Part shown: positions 16,774-27,196 of the stretch, one piece after another
Numbering within the stretch: position 1 is the stretch's first letter
How the letters are laid out: each line of letters starts with the position of its first letter
Program-made: the position numbers and the translations under genes
NCBI RefSeq assembly: GCF_017488845.2
Contig: NZ_CP083370.1
Location: forward strand, 3,349,501 to 3,413,500
Direction of reading: 5' to 3'
DNA: 64,000 nt
Origin: Ensifer canadensis
GTDB taxonomy: Bacteria; Pseudomonadota; Alphaproteobacteria; Rhizobiales; Rhizobiaceae
Notes under the pieces: model-generated
Seen by the model: the letters and a program-made list of their open reading frames with translations, nothing else
The model's database searches: none
Told to the model about the DNA's origin: nothing

Positions 16774-18291
16774 GTGGCAGAGCAGGCAATCTTCGACGTC
16801 TTCATTATCGGCGGCGGCATCAACGGATGCGGCATTGCGCGTGATGCGGTCGGTCGGGGATACTCCGTCGCGCTCGCTGAAATGAACGACTTTGCCTCCG
16901 GCACGTCGTCCGGCTCGACCAAGCTCATCCACGGCGGCCTGCGCTATCTCGAACATTATGAGTTCCGCCTGGTGCGCGAGGCGCTGATGGAGCGCGAAGT
17001 GCTCTGGGCAATGGCACCGCACGTCATCTGGCCGATGCGCTTCGTCCTTCCCTATCATAAGGGCGGCCCGCGCCCGGCCTGGCTCATCCGCCTCGGCCTG
17101 TTTCTTTACGACCATATTGGCGGCCGCAAGCTGCTGCCGGCAACGGCCACGCTCGACATGACGCGCGATCCGGCCGGAAAGCCGCTGAAGCGGCTCTTTA
17201 CCAAGGCTTTCGAATATTCCGACGGTTGGGTCAACGATGCCCGACTGGTCGTGCTCAATGCCCGCGATGCCGCCGACCGCGGCGCCCGGATCATGGCGCG
17301 CACCCGGGTGATCTCGGCAAAGCGCGACAACGGCAACTGGGTGGTCGACACGGAAAATGCCGCGACCGGCGAACGTCGGCAGATCCGAGCGCGCATGCTG
17401 GTCAATGCCGCAGGCCCTTGGGTCGATGCGGTACTATCAGCCGCGCTCGGCAAGAACGACGTTCACAATGTGCGCCTGGTCCAGGGCAGCCACATCGTCG
17501 TCCGCAAGAAGTTCAACGACCCCCGCGCCTATTTCTTCCAGAATCCGGATGGCCGGATCATGTTCGCCATCCCCTATGAGGACGATTTCACGCTGATCGG
17601 CACCACCGATCGCGACTATACCGGCAACCCGGCCGACGTCCGCATCAGCGACGCCGAGGTCGACTACCTCTGCAAGGCCGCGAGCGAGTATTTCCTCGAG
17701 CCGATAGAAAAGGACGACATCGTCTGGACCTATTCCGCCGTTCGCCCGCTGTTCGACGACGGCGCCAGCAAGGCGCAGGAAGCAACCCGCGACTACGTTC
17801 TTCGCGTCGAAGGCGACAGGGCCGCGGCCCCGCTCCTCAACGTTTTCGGCGGCAAGCTGACGACCTATCGCCGCCTGAGCGAATCCGCGCTCGAGAAGAT
17901 CGGCGATGCCATCGGCGTCAAGGGTGCCAAGTGGACCGCCGGCTCAAGCCTGCCGGGCGGGGACTTCCCGGCCAAGGGCTACGCCGACGAAGTCGCAAAA
18001 CTTCACAAGAAGTATCCCTTCCTTGCCGCCGGCCATGTGCGTCGGCTGGTACGCCTCTACGGCACGCGCGCGTCCGCGCTCATTGGAGCGGCAGCGAATG
18101 AAGCAGCCCTTGGCCATCATTTCGGCGCCGACCTCTATGAGGCGGAAGTGAAGTGGCTGATCGAGCAGGAATGGGCCCGGCACGCCGAGGACGTGCTGTG
18201 GCGGCGCACCAAACTGGGATTGAAGCTGACGTCCGGCGAGGCGACGGCGCTGGAGGAATACATGCGGGGCGCGGCGCACGCCGCCGCCTGA
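16774..18291 (+). CDS. glpD: Aerobic glycerol-3-phosphate dehydrogenase
   Basis: 505 aa FAD-dependent membrane-associated enzyme oxidising glycerol-3-phosphate to dihydroxyacetone phosphate and reducing quinone. FAD-binding IGGGINGCGIARDA at the N-terminus, 'TKLIHGGLRYLEHYEFRLV', and the C-terminal DAO domain are present. The start is a GTG at 16774 with GGGAGGGG ahead; an upstream in-frame ATG gives an atypical N-terminus. It follows glpR and precedes the importer genes by 51 bp. Confidence 0.95.
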   Translation: MAEQAIFDVFIIGGGINGCGIARDAVGRGYSVALAEMNDFASGTSSGSTKLIHGGLRYLEHYEFRLVREALMEREVLWAMAPHVIWPMRFVLPYHKGGPRPAWLIRLGLFLYDHIGGRKLLPATATLDMTRDPAGKPLKRLFTKAFEYSDGWVNDARLVVLNARDAADRGARIMARTRVISAKRDNGNWVVDTENAATGERRQIRARMLVNAAGPWVDAVLSAALGKNDVHNVRLVQGSHIVVRKKFNDPRAYFFQNPDGRIMFAIPYEDDFTLIGTTDRDYTGNPADVRISDAEVDYLCKAASEYFLEPIEKDDIVWTYSAVRPLFDDGASKAQEATRDYVLRVEGDRAAAPLLNVFGGKLTTYRRLSESALEKIGDAIGVKGAKWTAGSSLPGGDFPAKGYADEVAKLHKKYPFLAAGHVRRLVRLYGTRASALIGAAANEAALGHHFGADLYEAEVKWLIEQEWARHAEDVLWRRTKLGLKLTSGEATALEEYMRGAAHAAA

Positions 18292-18342
18292 GGGCCCCGC
18301 ATTCAAGACTGCCGATGGCTGGGTGGAACACCGGAGAATTCA

Positions 18343-19413
18343 ATGCTTGAAATGAAGAAGATATCCAAGGTCGTGGGTGGGGAGACGCATATCCTCCCGA
18401 CCGATCTTGTGCTGGAAAGGGGGTCGCTCAATGTGCTGCTCGGCCCGACCCTTTCCGGCAAGACGTCGCTGATGCGGCTGATGGCCGGCCTCGACAAGCC
18501 TGCCTCCGGCTCGCTGATCTTCGACGGCACCGACGTCACCGGCCTGCCGGTGCAGAAGCGCTCCGTAGCGATGGTCTACCAGCAGTTCATCAACTACCCG
18601 TCGATGACCGTCTATGACAACATCGCCTCGCCGATGCGCATCAAGGGTTCGGACGCAGCCACGATCGACCGCGAAGTGCGCAAGGCCGCCGAACTGCTCA
18701 AGCTCACGCCCTATCTCGACCGGACGCCGCTCAGCCTTTCCGGCGGCCAGCAGCAGCGGACGGCGCTGGCGCGCGCCATCGTCAAGAATGCCGATCTCGT
18801 GCTGCTCGACGAACCGCTCGCCAACCTCGACTACAAGCTGCGCGAAGAACTGCGCGAGGAACTGCCGAAGCTCTTCGCAGCCTCCGGCGCGATCTTCGTC
18901 TATGCGACCACCGAACCTTCCGAAGCTCTGCTTCTCGGCGGCAACACCGCTACGCTTAGCCAGGGCCGGATCACCCAGTTCGGCAAGACCATCAACGTCT
19001 TCCGTCGCCCGGTGGACCTGGTGACGGCACGCACCTTCGCCGATCCGCCGCTGAACACGATCGAGCTCATCAAATCAGGCTCGATCTTCACCTTTGACGG
19101 CAAACACGTGCTGTCGGTTCCCGCCCATCTGTCGGCGTTGCCGGACGGCCCCTGCACGGTCGCCTTCCAGCCGCACCATCTGTCGTTCGACCGTCCCTTC
19201 GACGGCGCGACGCCGCTGACGGTAAAGACGGCAATCTCGGAAATCGCAGGTTCCGAAAGCTTCATCCACGTCGGATTTTCCGGCGCGCGCTGGGTCATGC
19301 TGGCGCCGGGCATTCACGACATCGAACCGGACGCAACCCTCGAGGTTTTCGTCGATATCCGCCACCTGATGGTCTTCGGGCCGGATGGGCGCGCGATCGG
19401 CGGAACCGCCTGA
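18343..19413 (+). CDS. glpS: Glycerol ABC importer ATPase GlpS (H-loop His missing)
   Basis: 356 aa MalK-type ATPase with C-terminal TOBE-like domain. Walker A GPTLSGKT (34-41), Q-loop Q80, canonical signature LSGGQQQR from residue 132, Walker B LVLLDEP (152-158). The switch histidine that ends the H-loop (VTHDQTEA in relatives) is replaced: the segment reads YATTEPSEA, with Thr190 at the His position. Its own ATP site should therefore hydrolyse poorly. It pairs with GlpT, encoded 23 bp downstream. Confidence 0.92.
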   Translation: MLEMKKISKVVGGETHILPTDLVLERGSLNVLLGPTLSGKTSLMRLMAGLDKPASGSLIFDGTDVTGLPVQKRSVAMVYQQFINYPSMTVYDNIASPMRIKGSDAATIDREVRKAAELLKLTPYLDRTPLSLSGGQQQRTALARAIVKNADLVLLDEPLANLDYKLREELREELPKLFAASGAIFVYATTEPSEALLLGGNTATLSQGRITQFGKTINVFRRPVDLVTARTFADPPLNTIELIKSGSIFTFDGKHVLSVPAHLSALPDGPCTVAFQPHHLSFDRPFDGATPLTVKTAISEIAGSESFIHVGFSGARWVMLAPGIHDIEPDATLEVFVDIRHLMVFGPDGRAIGGTA

Positions 19414-19436
19414 GGAGGCGCTGGGAGGAAACGAAA

Positions 19437-20507
<1,071 letters not shown>

Positions 20508-20509
20508 TC

Positions 20510-21376
20510 ATGGAAAAGACCTGGAACAACAAAGCCTGGTTCATGGTTCTGCCGGTGCTGGTGCTCGTCGCCTTCTCGGCGGTGATCCCGCTGATGACCG
20601 TGGTCAACTACTCGGTTCAGGACACCTTCGGCAACAACGAGTTCTTCTGGGCCGGCACCGACTGGTATGTCGACGTGCTGACCTCAGACCGGTTCTGGGA
20701 CGCGCTCACCCGCAACCTGATCTTCTCGGCGATCATCCTCGCCATCGAAATTCCGCTCGGCGTCATCATTGCGCTCAACATGCCCAAGAAGGGCCTCGGC
20801 GTTCCGGTCTGCCTCGTCCTGATGGCACTGCCGCTTTTGATCCCGTGGAACGTCGTCGGCACCATCTGGCAGGTCTTCGGCCGCGTCGACATCGGCCTGC
20901 TCGGCCACACGCTGGAAGCGTTGGGCCTCAACTACAACTATGTACAAAACCCCATGGACGCCTGGGTGACGCTGATCGTCATGGACGTCTGGCACTGGAC
21001 GAGCCTCGTCGTACTTCTGTGCTATGCCGGTCTCGTCTCGATCCCCGACGCCTACTACCAGGCCGCCAAGATCGACGGCGCATCGCGCTGGTCCGTCTTC
21101 CGCTACATCCAGTTGCCGAAGATGAAGCGCGTGCTCCTGATCGCCTTCCTGCTGCGTTTCATGGACTCATTCATGATCTATACCGAGCCCTTCGTCGTCA
21201 CCGGCGGCGGCCCCGGCAACTCGACCACCTTCCTGTCGATCGACCTCGTCAAGATGGCCATCGGCCAGTTCGACCTCGGTCCGGCGGCAGCCCTGTCGAT
21301 CATCTACTTCCTCATCGTCCTGCTGCTCTCGTGGATCTTCTACACCGTGATGACCACAAGCGACGCGCAGAGCTGA
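20510..21376 (+). CDS. glpP: Glycerol ABC importer permease GlpP
   Basis: 288 aa MalF/UgpA-type inner-membrane permease with six predicted helices (first about residues 11-31). The cytoplasmic EAA loop that contacts the ATPases reads 'YYQAAKIDGASRWSVFRYIQLPKM'-like, with EAA replaced by QAA. Forms the heterodimeric channel with GlpQ. Translationally close to glpT. Confidence 0.92.
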   Translation: MEKTWNNKAWFMVLPVLVLVAFSAVIPLMTVVNYSVQDTFGNNEFFWAGTDWYVDVLTSDRFWDALTRNLIFSAIILAIEIPLGVIIALNMPKKGLGVPVCLVLMALPLLIPWNVVGTIWQVFGRVDIGLLGHTLEALGLNYNYVQNPMDAWVTLIVMDVWHWTSLVVLLCYAGLVSIPDAYYQAAKIDGASRWSVFRYIQLPKMKRVLLIAFLLRFMDSFMIYTEPFVVTGGGPGNSTTFLSIDLVKMAIGQFDLGPAAALSIIYFLIVLLLSWIFYTVMTTSDAQS

Positions 21377-21396
21377 GCCGGAAGGGAGGAAAAACC

Positions 21397-22221
21397 ATGA
21401 CCGCTACAACACAACCCCTGTCGCAACGCCTCTCCTGGCTGATCCCGACGGTCTATATCCTGTTTCTGCTGCTGCCGATCTACTGGCTCGTCAACATGAG
21501 CTTCAAGGAGACGAGCGAGATCCTCAGCACGTTTTCGCTGTGGCCGCAGAACCCGACCCTGCGGAACTATACGGTGATCTTCACCGATCCGTCCTGGTAC
21601 AAGGGCTATATCAACTCGATCATCTATGTCGTCATGAACACGGTGATCTCGGTGGCAGCCGCCCTGCCTGCAGCCTACGCCTTCTCTCGTTATCGCTTCC
21701 TTGGCGACAAGCACCTGTTCTTCTGGCTCTTGACCAACCGCATGGCGCCGCCGGCCGTTTTCGCCCTGCCGTTCTTCCAGCTCTATTCGGCCTTCGGCCT
21801 GATCGATACGCACATTGCCGTGGCGCTTGCCCACTGCCTGTTCAACGTGCCGCTGGCGGTCTGGATCCTGGAAGGCTTCATGTCGGGCGTGCCGAAGGAG
21901 ATCGACGAAACCGCCTATATCGACGGCTATTCGTTCCCGCGCTTCTTCGTGAAGATCTTCACGCCGCTGATTGCCTCCGGCATCGGTGTCGCGGCCTTCT
22001 TCTGCTTCATGTTCTCCTGGGTCGAGCTGCTGCTGGCCCGCACGCTGACGACAACCGCGGCAAAGCCGATCGCCGCCATCATGACCCGGACCGTGTCCGC
22101 CTCCGGCCTCGACTGGGGCGTTCTGGCCGCGGCCGGCGTGCTGACCATCATCCCCGGCGCGCTCGTCATCTATTTCGTGCGCAACTACATCGCCAAGGGC
22201 TTTGCCCTGGGCCGCGTCTAA
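21397..22221 (+). CDS. glpQ: Glycerol ABC importer permease GlpQ
   Basis: 274 aa MalG/UgpE-type permease, six predicted helices; EAA-loop equivalent 'IDETAYIDGYSFPRFFVKIF'. The ATG at 21397 follows a GGGAGGA ribosome site and gives the standard MalG-type N-terminus; the frame is open upstream across glpP but without a real start. Partner of GlpP. Confidence 0.92.
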   Translation: MTATTQPLSQRLSWLIPTVYILFLLLPIYWLVNMSFKETSEILSTFSLWPQNPTLRNYTVIFTDPSWYKGYINSIIYVVMNTVISVAAALPAAYAFSRYRFLGDKHLFFWLLTNRMAPPAVFALPFFQLYSAFGLIDTHIAVALAHCLFNVPLAVWILEGFMSGVPKEIDETAYIDGYSFPRFFVKIFTPLIASGIGVAAFFCFMFSWVELLLARTLTTTAAKPIAAIMTRTVSASGLDWGVLAAAGVLTIIPGALVIYFVRNYIAKGFALGRV

Positions 22222-22233
22222 AGGAGCTTCGTG

Positions 22234-22518
22234 ATGAATTTCTCATGGATGGCATGGACGCTGCCGACGGCGTTGTTCTTCATCACCATCGCGCTGCTGC
22301 TCATCGGCATGGGCGTGTGGGAATATGTCTCGCCGGGCGGCAACCCGCGCGTCGGCATCCTGCGCTTCGAAACGACCCGAGGTGACCGGCTCTTCGTCTC
22401 GCTGCTCGGCAGCGCCTTCATTCACCTCGCATGGCTCGGCTTCGGCGGCGGACAGGACCTCTGGTGGGCGCTGGCGCTCTCCGTCGTCTATGCCGTCGGC
22501 GTCTTTCGCTACGTCTGA
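22234..22518 (+). CDS. glpU: Small membrane protein GlpU of the glycerol importer operon
   Basis: 94 aa with two or three hydrophobic segments (about residues 7-28, 50-66 and 72-90). It lies 12 bp after glpQ with AAGGAG before its GTG/ATG pair; ATG at 22234 is preferred. In the known rhizobial glpSTPQUV operon the gene at this place encodes a conserved membrane protein of unknown role, probably a transporter accessory. Confidence 0.8.
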   Translation: MNFSWMAWTLPTALFFITIALLLIGMGVWEYVSPGGNPRVGILRFETTRGDRLFVSLLGSAFIHLAWLGFGGGQDLWWALALSVVYAVGVFRYV

Positions 22519-22596
22519 GGCGATCGAAATGGCAGGTCCGGGAGGGCCTTCCGACACTGCAATGAACGCAATCGCAAAACCCAAAGGGAGGAAATT

Positions 22597-24318
22597 ATGC
22601 GACGGCACCTTTTCACGACGACAGCGGCAGTGCTGCTGGCTCTTACCGGCACGGCATTCGCCGGCATGGACGAGGCAAAACAGTTCCTCGACAAGGAAGT
22701 CGGCGATCTCTCCACGCTCGACCGCGCCGGCCAGGAAGCGGAAATGCAATGGTTCATCGATGCCGCCAAGCCGTTTGCCGGCATGGACATCAAGGTCGTT
22801 TCCGAAACGCTGACCACGCATGAATACGAATCCAAGGTGCTGGCTTCCGCCTTCACCGCGATCACCGGCATCAAGATCACCCACGACCTGATCGGTGAAG
22901 GCGACGTCGTCGAAAAGCTGCAGACGCAGATGCAGTCCGGCGAGAACATCTACGACGCCTATGTCAACGACAGCGACCTGATCGGCACCCATTGGCGCTA
23001 CCAGCAGGTGCGCAACCTCACCGACTGGATGGCCAACGAAGGCAAGGACGTCACCAATCCCGGCCTCGACATCGCCGACTTCATCGGCACGTCGTTCACC
23101 ACCGCTCCGGACAAGAAGCTCTACCAGCTTCCCGACCAGCAGTTCGCCAACCTCTACTGGTTCCGCTACGACTGGTTCAACGACGAGAAGAACAAGGCGG
23201 ACTTCAAGGCGAAGTACGGCTACGACCTCGGCGTTCCCGTCAACTGGTCTGCCTATGAGGACATCGCCGAATTCTTCACCGGCCGTGAGATCGACGGCAA
23301 GAAAGTCTATGGCCACATGGACTACGGCAAGAAGGACCCGTCGCTCGGCTGGCGCTTCACCGACGCGTGGCTGTCGATGGCCGGCAACGGCGACAAGGGC
23401 ATCCCGAACGGCCTGCCGGTCGACGAATGGGGCATCAAAGTCAACGAGAAATCCCAGCCGGTCGGCTCGTGCGTCGCCCGTGGCGGCGACACCAACGGCC
23501 CGGCCGCGGTCTACTCGATCGCCAAATACCTCGATTGGCTGAAGGCCTATGCGCCGCCGGAAGCCCAGGGCATGACCTTCTCCGAATCGGGCCCGGTCCC
23601 CGCCCAGGGTGCCGTCGCTCAGCAGATCTTCTGGTACACGGCGTTCACCGCCGATGCCGTCAAGAAGGGCCTGCCTGTTGTCAACGAGGATGGCACGCCG
23701 AAGTGGCGCATGGCCCCCTCGCCGCATGGCGTCTACTGGAAGGACGGCATGAAGCTCGGCTACCAGGACGTGGGTTCCTGGACGCTGATGAAGTCGACCC
23801 CGGAAGACCGCGCCAAGGCCGCATGGCTCTATGCGCAGTTCGTGACGTCGAAGACCGTGGACGTGAAGAAGAGCCATGTCGGCCTGACGCTCACCCGCGA
23901 ATCCTCGATCCAGCACGAGAGCTTCACCAAACGTGCGCCGGAACTCGGCGGTCTGATCGAGTTCTATCGTTCGCCGGCCCGCGTGCAGTGGTCGCCGACG
24001 GGCACCAACGTTCCTGATTATCCGAAGCTGGCTCAGCTCTGGTGGCAGGCCATCGGTGACGCCTCCTCTGGCGCCAAGACACCGCAGGAAGCGATGGACT
24101 CGCTGTGCGCCGAGCAGGAGAAGGTGCTTCAGCGCCTCGAACGCGCCGGTATCCAGGGCGAGATCGGTCCGAAGCTCGCCGAGGAACACGACCTCGAATA
24201 CTGGAACGCTGAAGCCGTCAAGGCCGGCAACCTCGCTCCGCAGCTGAAGATCGAGAACGAAAAAGAAAAGCCGATGACCGTCAATTACGACGAACTGGTC
24301 AAAAGCTGGCAGCAGTAA
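22597..24318 (+). CDS. glpV: Glycerol ABC importer periplasmic binding protein GlpV
   Basis: 573 aa, larger than typical solute-binding proteins. A Sec signal peptide (about 1-22, cleavage after TAFA) precedes a cluster-B/family-1-like fold rich in Trp/Tyr. It delivers glycerol to GlpPQ in the periplasm. It is last in the operon and is followed by two strong hairpins. The size and sequence type match rhizobial GlpV rather than the glycerol-3-phosphate protein UgpB. Confidence 0.9.
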   Translation: MRRHLFTTTAAVLLALTGTAFAGMDEAKQFLDKEVGDLSTLDRAGQEAEMQWFIDAAKPFAGMDIKVVSETLTTHEYESKVLASAFTAITGIKITHDLIGEGDVVEKLQTQMQSGENIYDAYVNDSDLIGTHWRYQQVRNLTDWMANEGKDVTNPGLDIADFIGTSFTTAPDKKLYQLPDQQFANLYWFRYDWFNDEKNKADFKAKYGYDLGVPVNWSAYEDIAEFFTGREIDGKKVYGHMDYGKKDPSLGWRFTDAWLSMAGNGDKGIPNGLPVDEWGIKVNEKSQPVGSCVARGGDTNGPAAVYSIAKYLDWLKAYAPPEAQGMTFSESGPVPAQGAVAQQIFWYTAFTADAVKKGLPVVNEDGTPKWRMAPSPHGVYWKDGMKLGYQDVGSWTLMKSTPEDRAKAAWLYAQFVTSKTVDVKKSHVGLTLTRESSIQHESFTKRAPELGGLIEFYRSPARVQWSPTGTNVPDYPKLAQLWWQAIGDASSGAKTPQEAMDSLCAEQEKVLQRLERAGIQGEIGPKLAEEHDLEYWNAEAVKAGNLAPQLKIENEKEKPMTVNYDELVKSWQQ

Positions 24319-24333
24319 CAAGCCCAAGACGAC

Positions 24334-24357
24334 GGCCGCCCGTGCAAACGGGCGGCC
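24334..24357 (+). terminator. Hairpin after glpV
   Basis: Perfect 10-bp stem GGCCGCCCGT/ACGGGCGGCC with a GCAA tetraloop, 16 bp after the glpV stop. It lacks a T-run and may protect the 3' end or stop transcription together with the next hairpin. Confidence 0.7.
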
Positions 24358-24376
24358 GAAGATCAGGAGATGCGGC

Positions 24377-24405
24377 ACCGGGGTCGGCAACGGCCCCGGT
24401 TTTTT
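24377..24405 (+). terminator. Rho-independent terminator of the glp operon
   Basis: ACCGGGG...CCCCGGT stem followed by TTTTTT, between convergent glpV and the MFS gene. Confidence 0.8.
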
Positions 24406-24413
24406 CATGCCTG

Positions 24414-25634
24414 TCAGCCGGAGCGGGACGGAAATCCATGCCGGCTAGCCCATGCCACGGCCGGGGCCTGCAGCAGGATCGCCAGCAGGACCGCTGGAAA
24501 GATCGCTGCGCCGACACTGTCGAGCAGCACGCCGCCGGCCAAGCCGCCGCCGGCCATCGCCGCGTTCCAGGCCGTGACGATCATCGACTGCGCCGCATCC
24601 GCTTCCGTCCCGGCCGCCTTTGCGGAGGCGGTCTGAAACAGCGTCGCTGCACCGCCGAAGGCGAGACCCCAGGCGACAACGCCGATATAGATCGCGGCCG
24701 ACTGCTCGCCCCAGACGGCAAGCAGCAGTGACGCTGCCGCAAAGAGCATCATGCTCGCCAGCACCAGCAAACGCAGATGCCTATCGACAAGGGCGCCGAT
24801 GATCGGAATGACAACGAGCGAGGCGATGCCAAAGACAAGAAGTACCGTGTCAGCCCGCGCATCAAGCCCTGACGGTTCCAGGAACGGCACGATGTAGGTG
24901 TAGAGGATGTTATGGGCGAAAACGACGGCAAACATCACGAACAGAATGGGTCGGATCCCGGGCAGCCGGAACACCGACGAAAGCGCCAGGCGTCGTTCGG
25001 CGCGCTGCCCCGGAGAGTTGGGAAGCGACCATAAAACCCAGCCGACGAGCAGGGCCGCCATGATGCTCAGGAGGCCGAAGGTCAGGCGCCAGCCGGCCAT
25101 AGCGCCAAGCAGGGTGCCGGCGGGAATGCCTATCGAAAGCGCCACCGGAGCACCGAGCATGGCAACGGTGATCGCCCGCCCCTGCTGCTGCGGCGGTACC
25201 ATGCGGCTGGCGTAGCCGGCGGCCAGTGCCCACAACAGCCCGGCAAAGACGCCGGCAAGGAAACGCGCCGCCATCGTCACGACATAGTCGGTCGAGAGCG
25301 CTGTGACCGTGTTGACGACGGCAAATCCCGAGATCGCCGTGATCAGCAGCGGCCGCCGACGCCAGGTCTTCGTCAGCGCCACGAGCGGGATGGCCGCGAC
25401 CAGCGAGCCGATCGCATAGATCGTCACCATCTGCCCGGCCAGGGACTGAGAGACGTCGAGATCGGCGCTGATCTGCAGCAACAGGCCGGCCGGCGACGCC
25501 TCCGTGAGGATGGTGATGAAGCCGGCGGTCGCAAGCGCAAGCAGCGCCGCAAGCGGCAGCCCGGCCCCGGCGACAACGACGGGCGTGGATGCTGCTTCCT
25601 GCGGAGCCGGAAGCGCGCAGTCGGTGGATTGCAT
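24414..25634 (-). CDS. MFS efflux transporter (DHA1/sugar-efflux type)
   Basis: 406 aa with about 12 hydrophobic helices starting near residue 26 and a major-facilitator loop 'LVALTKTWRRRPLL' between helices 2 and 3. Overall pattern (AraJ/PbuE-like, 'ILTEASPAGLLLQISADL') suggests a proton-driven exporter of drugs, nucleosides or sugars. It follows the ABM-domain gene by 115 bp; both are divergent from a LysR gene and may form a regulated detoxification unit. Confidence 0.85.
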   Translation of the reverse strand: MQSTDCALPAPQEAASTPVVVAGAGLPLAALLALATAGFITILTEASPAGLLLQISADLDVSQSLAGQMVTIYAIGSLVAAIPLVALTKTWRRRPLLITAISGFAVVNTVTALSTDYVVTMAARFLAGVFAGLLWALAAGYASRMVPPQQQGRAITVAMLGAPVALSIGIPAGTLLGAMAGWRLTFGLLSIMAALLVGWVLWSLPNSPGQRAERRLALSSVFRLPGIRPILFVMFAVVFAHNILYTYIVPFLEPSGLDARADTVLLVFGIASLVVIPIIGALVDRHLRLLVLASMMLFAAASLLLAVWGEQSAAIYIGVVAWGLAFGGAATLFQTASAKAAGTEADAAQSMIVTAWNAAMAGGGLAGGVLLDSVGAAIFPAVLLAILLQAPAVAWASRHGFPSRSG

Positions 25635-25749
25635 GGATAGTGTCTTTCAGGATGATCGCCAGTGACGTCTCTCTTGACGGCAATAGCGGAATGGAAGCGC
25701 GTGCCAGGTGTTCGCCGCCGGCCGAAGCGGGCGGCGATCTCGTTTGTGC

Positions 25750-26109
25750 CTAAGCTGCGGTTACGGCGCGCTTGGGCAGCACGATGTCATCGACGCGATA
25801 GGTGTGAAACTCGCAGGTTGAGACCGAATTCAGCGCCCTGAACTTTTCCAGGAAGACCGCGTCGGTGAAGAACTCCTCGACGTTTCCTTCGCCGGCTATC
25901 GCTTCGATATTGACCACCGTCTGGCCGTCGGTGCTCTTGGAGAGGTTGCTCCAGAGAAAGCCCTCCTTGCGCTCGGCCACATAGTTCACGACGTCCTGGA
26001 TCAGCCGGAACGCTTCCTCCTGCTTGCCCGGGTGGGCGTGGATGACATTGACGATGAAGACGGTCGGTTCCGGATCCCTATGGAAACCCGCCACAAGTGC
26101 CTGCTGCAT
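25750..26109 (-). CDS. ABM-domain (antibiotic biosynthesis monooxygenase fold) protein
   Basis: 119 aa dimeric ferredoxin-like fold with the usual 'HPGKQEEAFRLIQDVV' helix, a central 'EGFLWSNLSKSTDGQTVVNIEAI' strand pair and 'FHTYRVDDIV' at the end. The start ATG has GGAG upstream. Such proteins act as cofactor-free monooxygenases or quinone/small-molecule handling enzymes. Divergent from a LysR gene and upstream of an MFS exporter, suggesting response to a toxic aromatic or quinone. Confidence 0.8.
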   Translation of the reverse strand: MQQALVAGFHRDPEPTVFIVNVIHAHPGKQEEAFRLIQDVVNYVAERKEGFLWSNLSKSTDGQTVVNIEAIAGEGNVEEFFTDAVFLEKFRALNSVSTCEFHTYRVDDIVLPKRAVTAA

Positions 26110-26269
26110 GTTTTCTCCTTCTGTCGCCGACGATGTTTTCGCACGTCACGAACGCGCGTTTGTCGGACGGGCGGACTATGACGAGCTTCCAATCAGAGAA
26201 AAATACGCTACAGCTCCGAAGATATCGGACAAAAATATCCACAATTCCCGAAACGGATGAGGACGGCGG

Positions 26270-27181
26270 ATGGACAGCCTTGGTGCACTCAATGCTTTCG
26301 TGCAGGCGGCGGACTTCCGCAGCTTTACGGAGGCCGCAACCCAGCTCGGCGTTTCACCCTCCGCCGTCGGCAAGGCGATTGCCCGGCTGGAGGAGCGGTT
26401 GAGCGTTCGCCTCTTTCATCGCAGCACCCGCAGCGTCACGTTGACCCCGGAAGGCACGCTGTTTCTCGAACGCTGCCGGCGGATTTTTTGCGAAATCGAA
26501 GCGGCCGAGGCCGAACTGGTTCAGAGCCAGGAGGCTCCGCGCGGCAAGCTGCGCGTCAGCCTGCCCATGGCCGGCATGCTGCTGATGCCGACGCTGACGG
26601 CCTTCATGCGCGCCTATCCGGAGGTCGAGATCGATCTCGATTTCTCCGACCGCATGGTCGACGTTATCGAGGAGGGGTTCGACGCGGTCGTGCGCAGCGG
26701 GGAAATCGGCGACTCCAGGCTGATGACGCGTCAGCTTGGCACGTTTCACCCCTATCTCGTCGCATCACCCGACTACTTCGAAAGACATGGGAAGCCGGAG
26801 GCGCCTGCGGATCTCGAACAACACCACTGCCTGCACCATCGCTTTCCCTCGACGGGCAAGCTCGAGCCCTGGCCGCTGGTGCAGGACGGCGCCGAAGCCA
26901 ACGTCGATGTGCCGGTAACGGCCGTCTCCAATGCCCTGGAGCCGCTGATCCATATGGCCGAGGAAGGGCTCGGTATCGCCTGCCTTCCCAACTTCACGAT
27001 CAGACGGCAGATGCGCGAGGGAACACTCGTATCGGTTCTCGATAACCAGCTGCGCCGCTACGGCACCTACCGGATCCTGTGGCCGTCCAGCCGGCATCTC
27101 GCGCCGAAACTGCGCGTCTTCGTCGACTTCATGGCTGCCAATCTCTTCCCGACCAGTGGTGCGTCATCGGGCTCGGCTTGA
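26270..27181 (+). CDS. LysR-family transcriptional regulator
   Basis: 303 aa. HTH at residues about 3-62 ('AATQLGVSPSAVGKAIARLEERL'), linker helix and full effector domain of the DsdC/AaeR-like LysR subgroup ('SLPMAGMLLMPTLTAFMRAYPEVEIDLDFSD'). Divergently transcribed from the ABM-MFS pair across 160 bp, so it probably activates or represses those genes. Ligand not known. Confidence 0.87.
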   Translation: MDSLGALNAFVQAADFRSFTEAATQLGVSPSAVGKAIARLEERLSVRLFHRSTRSVTLTPEGTLFLERCRRIFCEIEAAEAELVQSQEAPRGKLRVSLPMAGMLLMPTLTAFMRAYPEVEIDLDFSDRMVDVIEEGFDAVVRSGEIGDSRLMTRQLGTFHPYLVASPDYFERHGKPEAPADLEQHHCLHHRFPSTGKLEPWPLVQDGAEANVDVPVTAVSNALEPLIHMAEEGLGIACLPNFTIRRQMREGTLVSVLDNQLRRYGTYRILWPSSRHLAPKLRVFVDFMAANLFPTSGASSGSA

Positions 27182-27196
27182 CCGATAGCGGCCGCA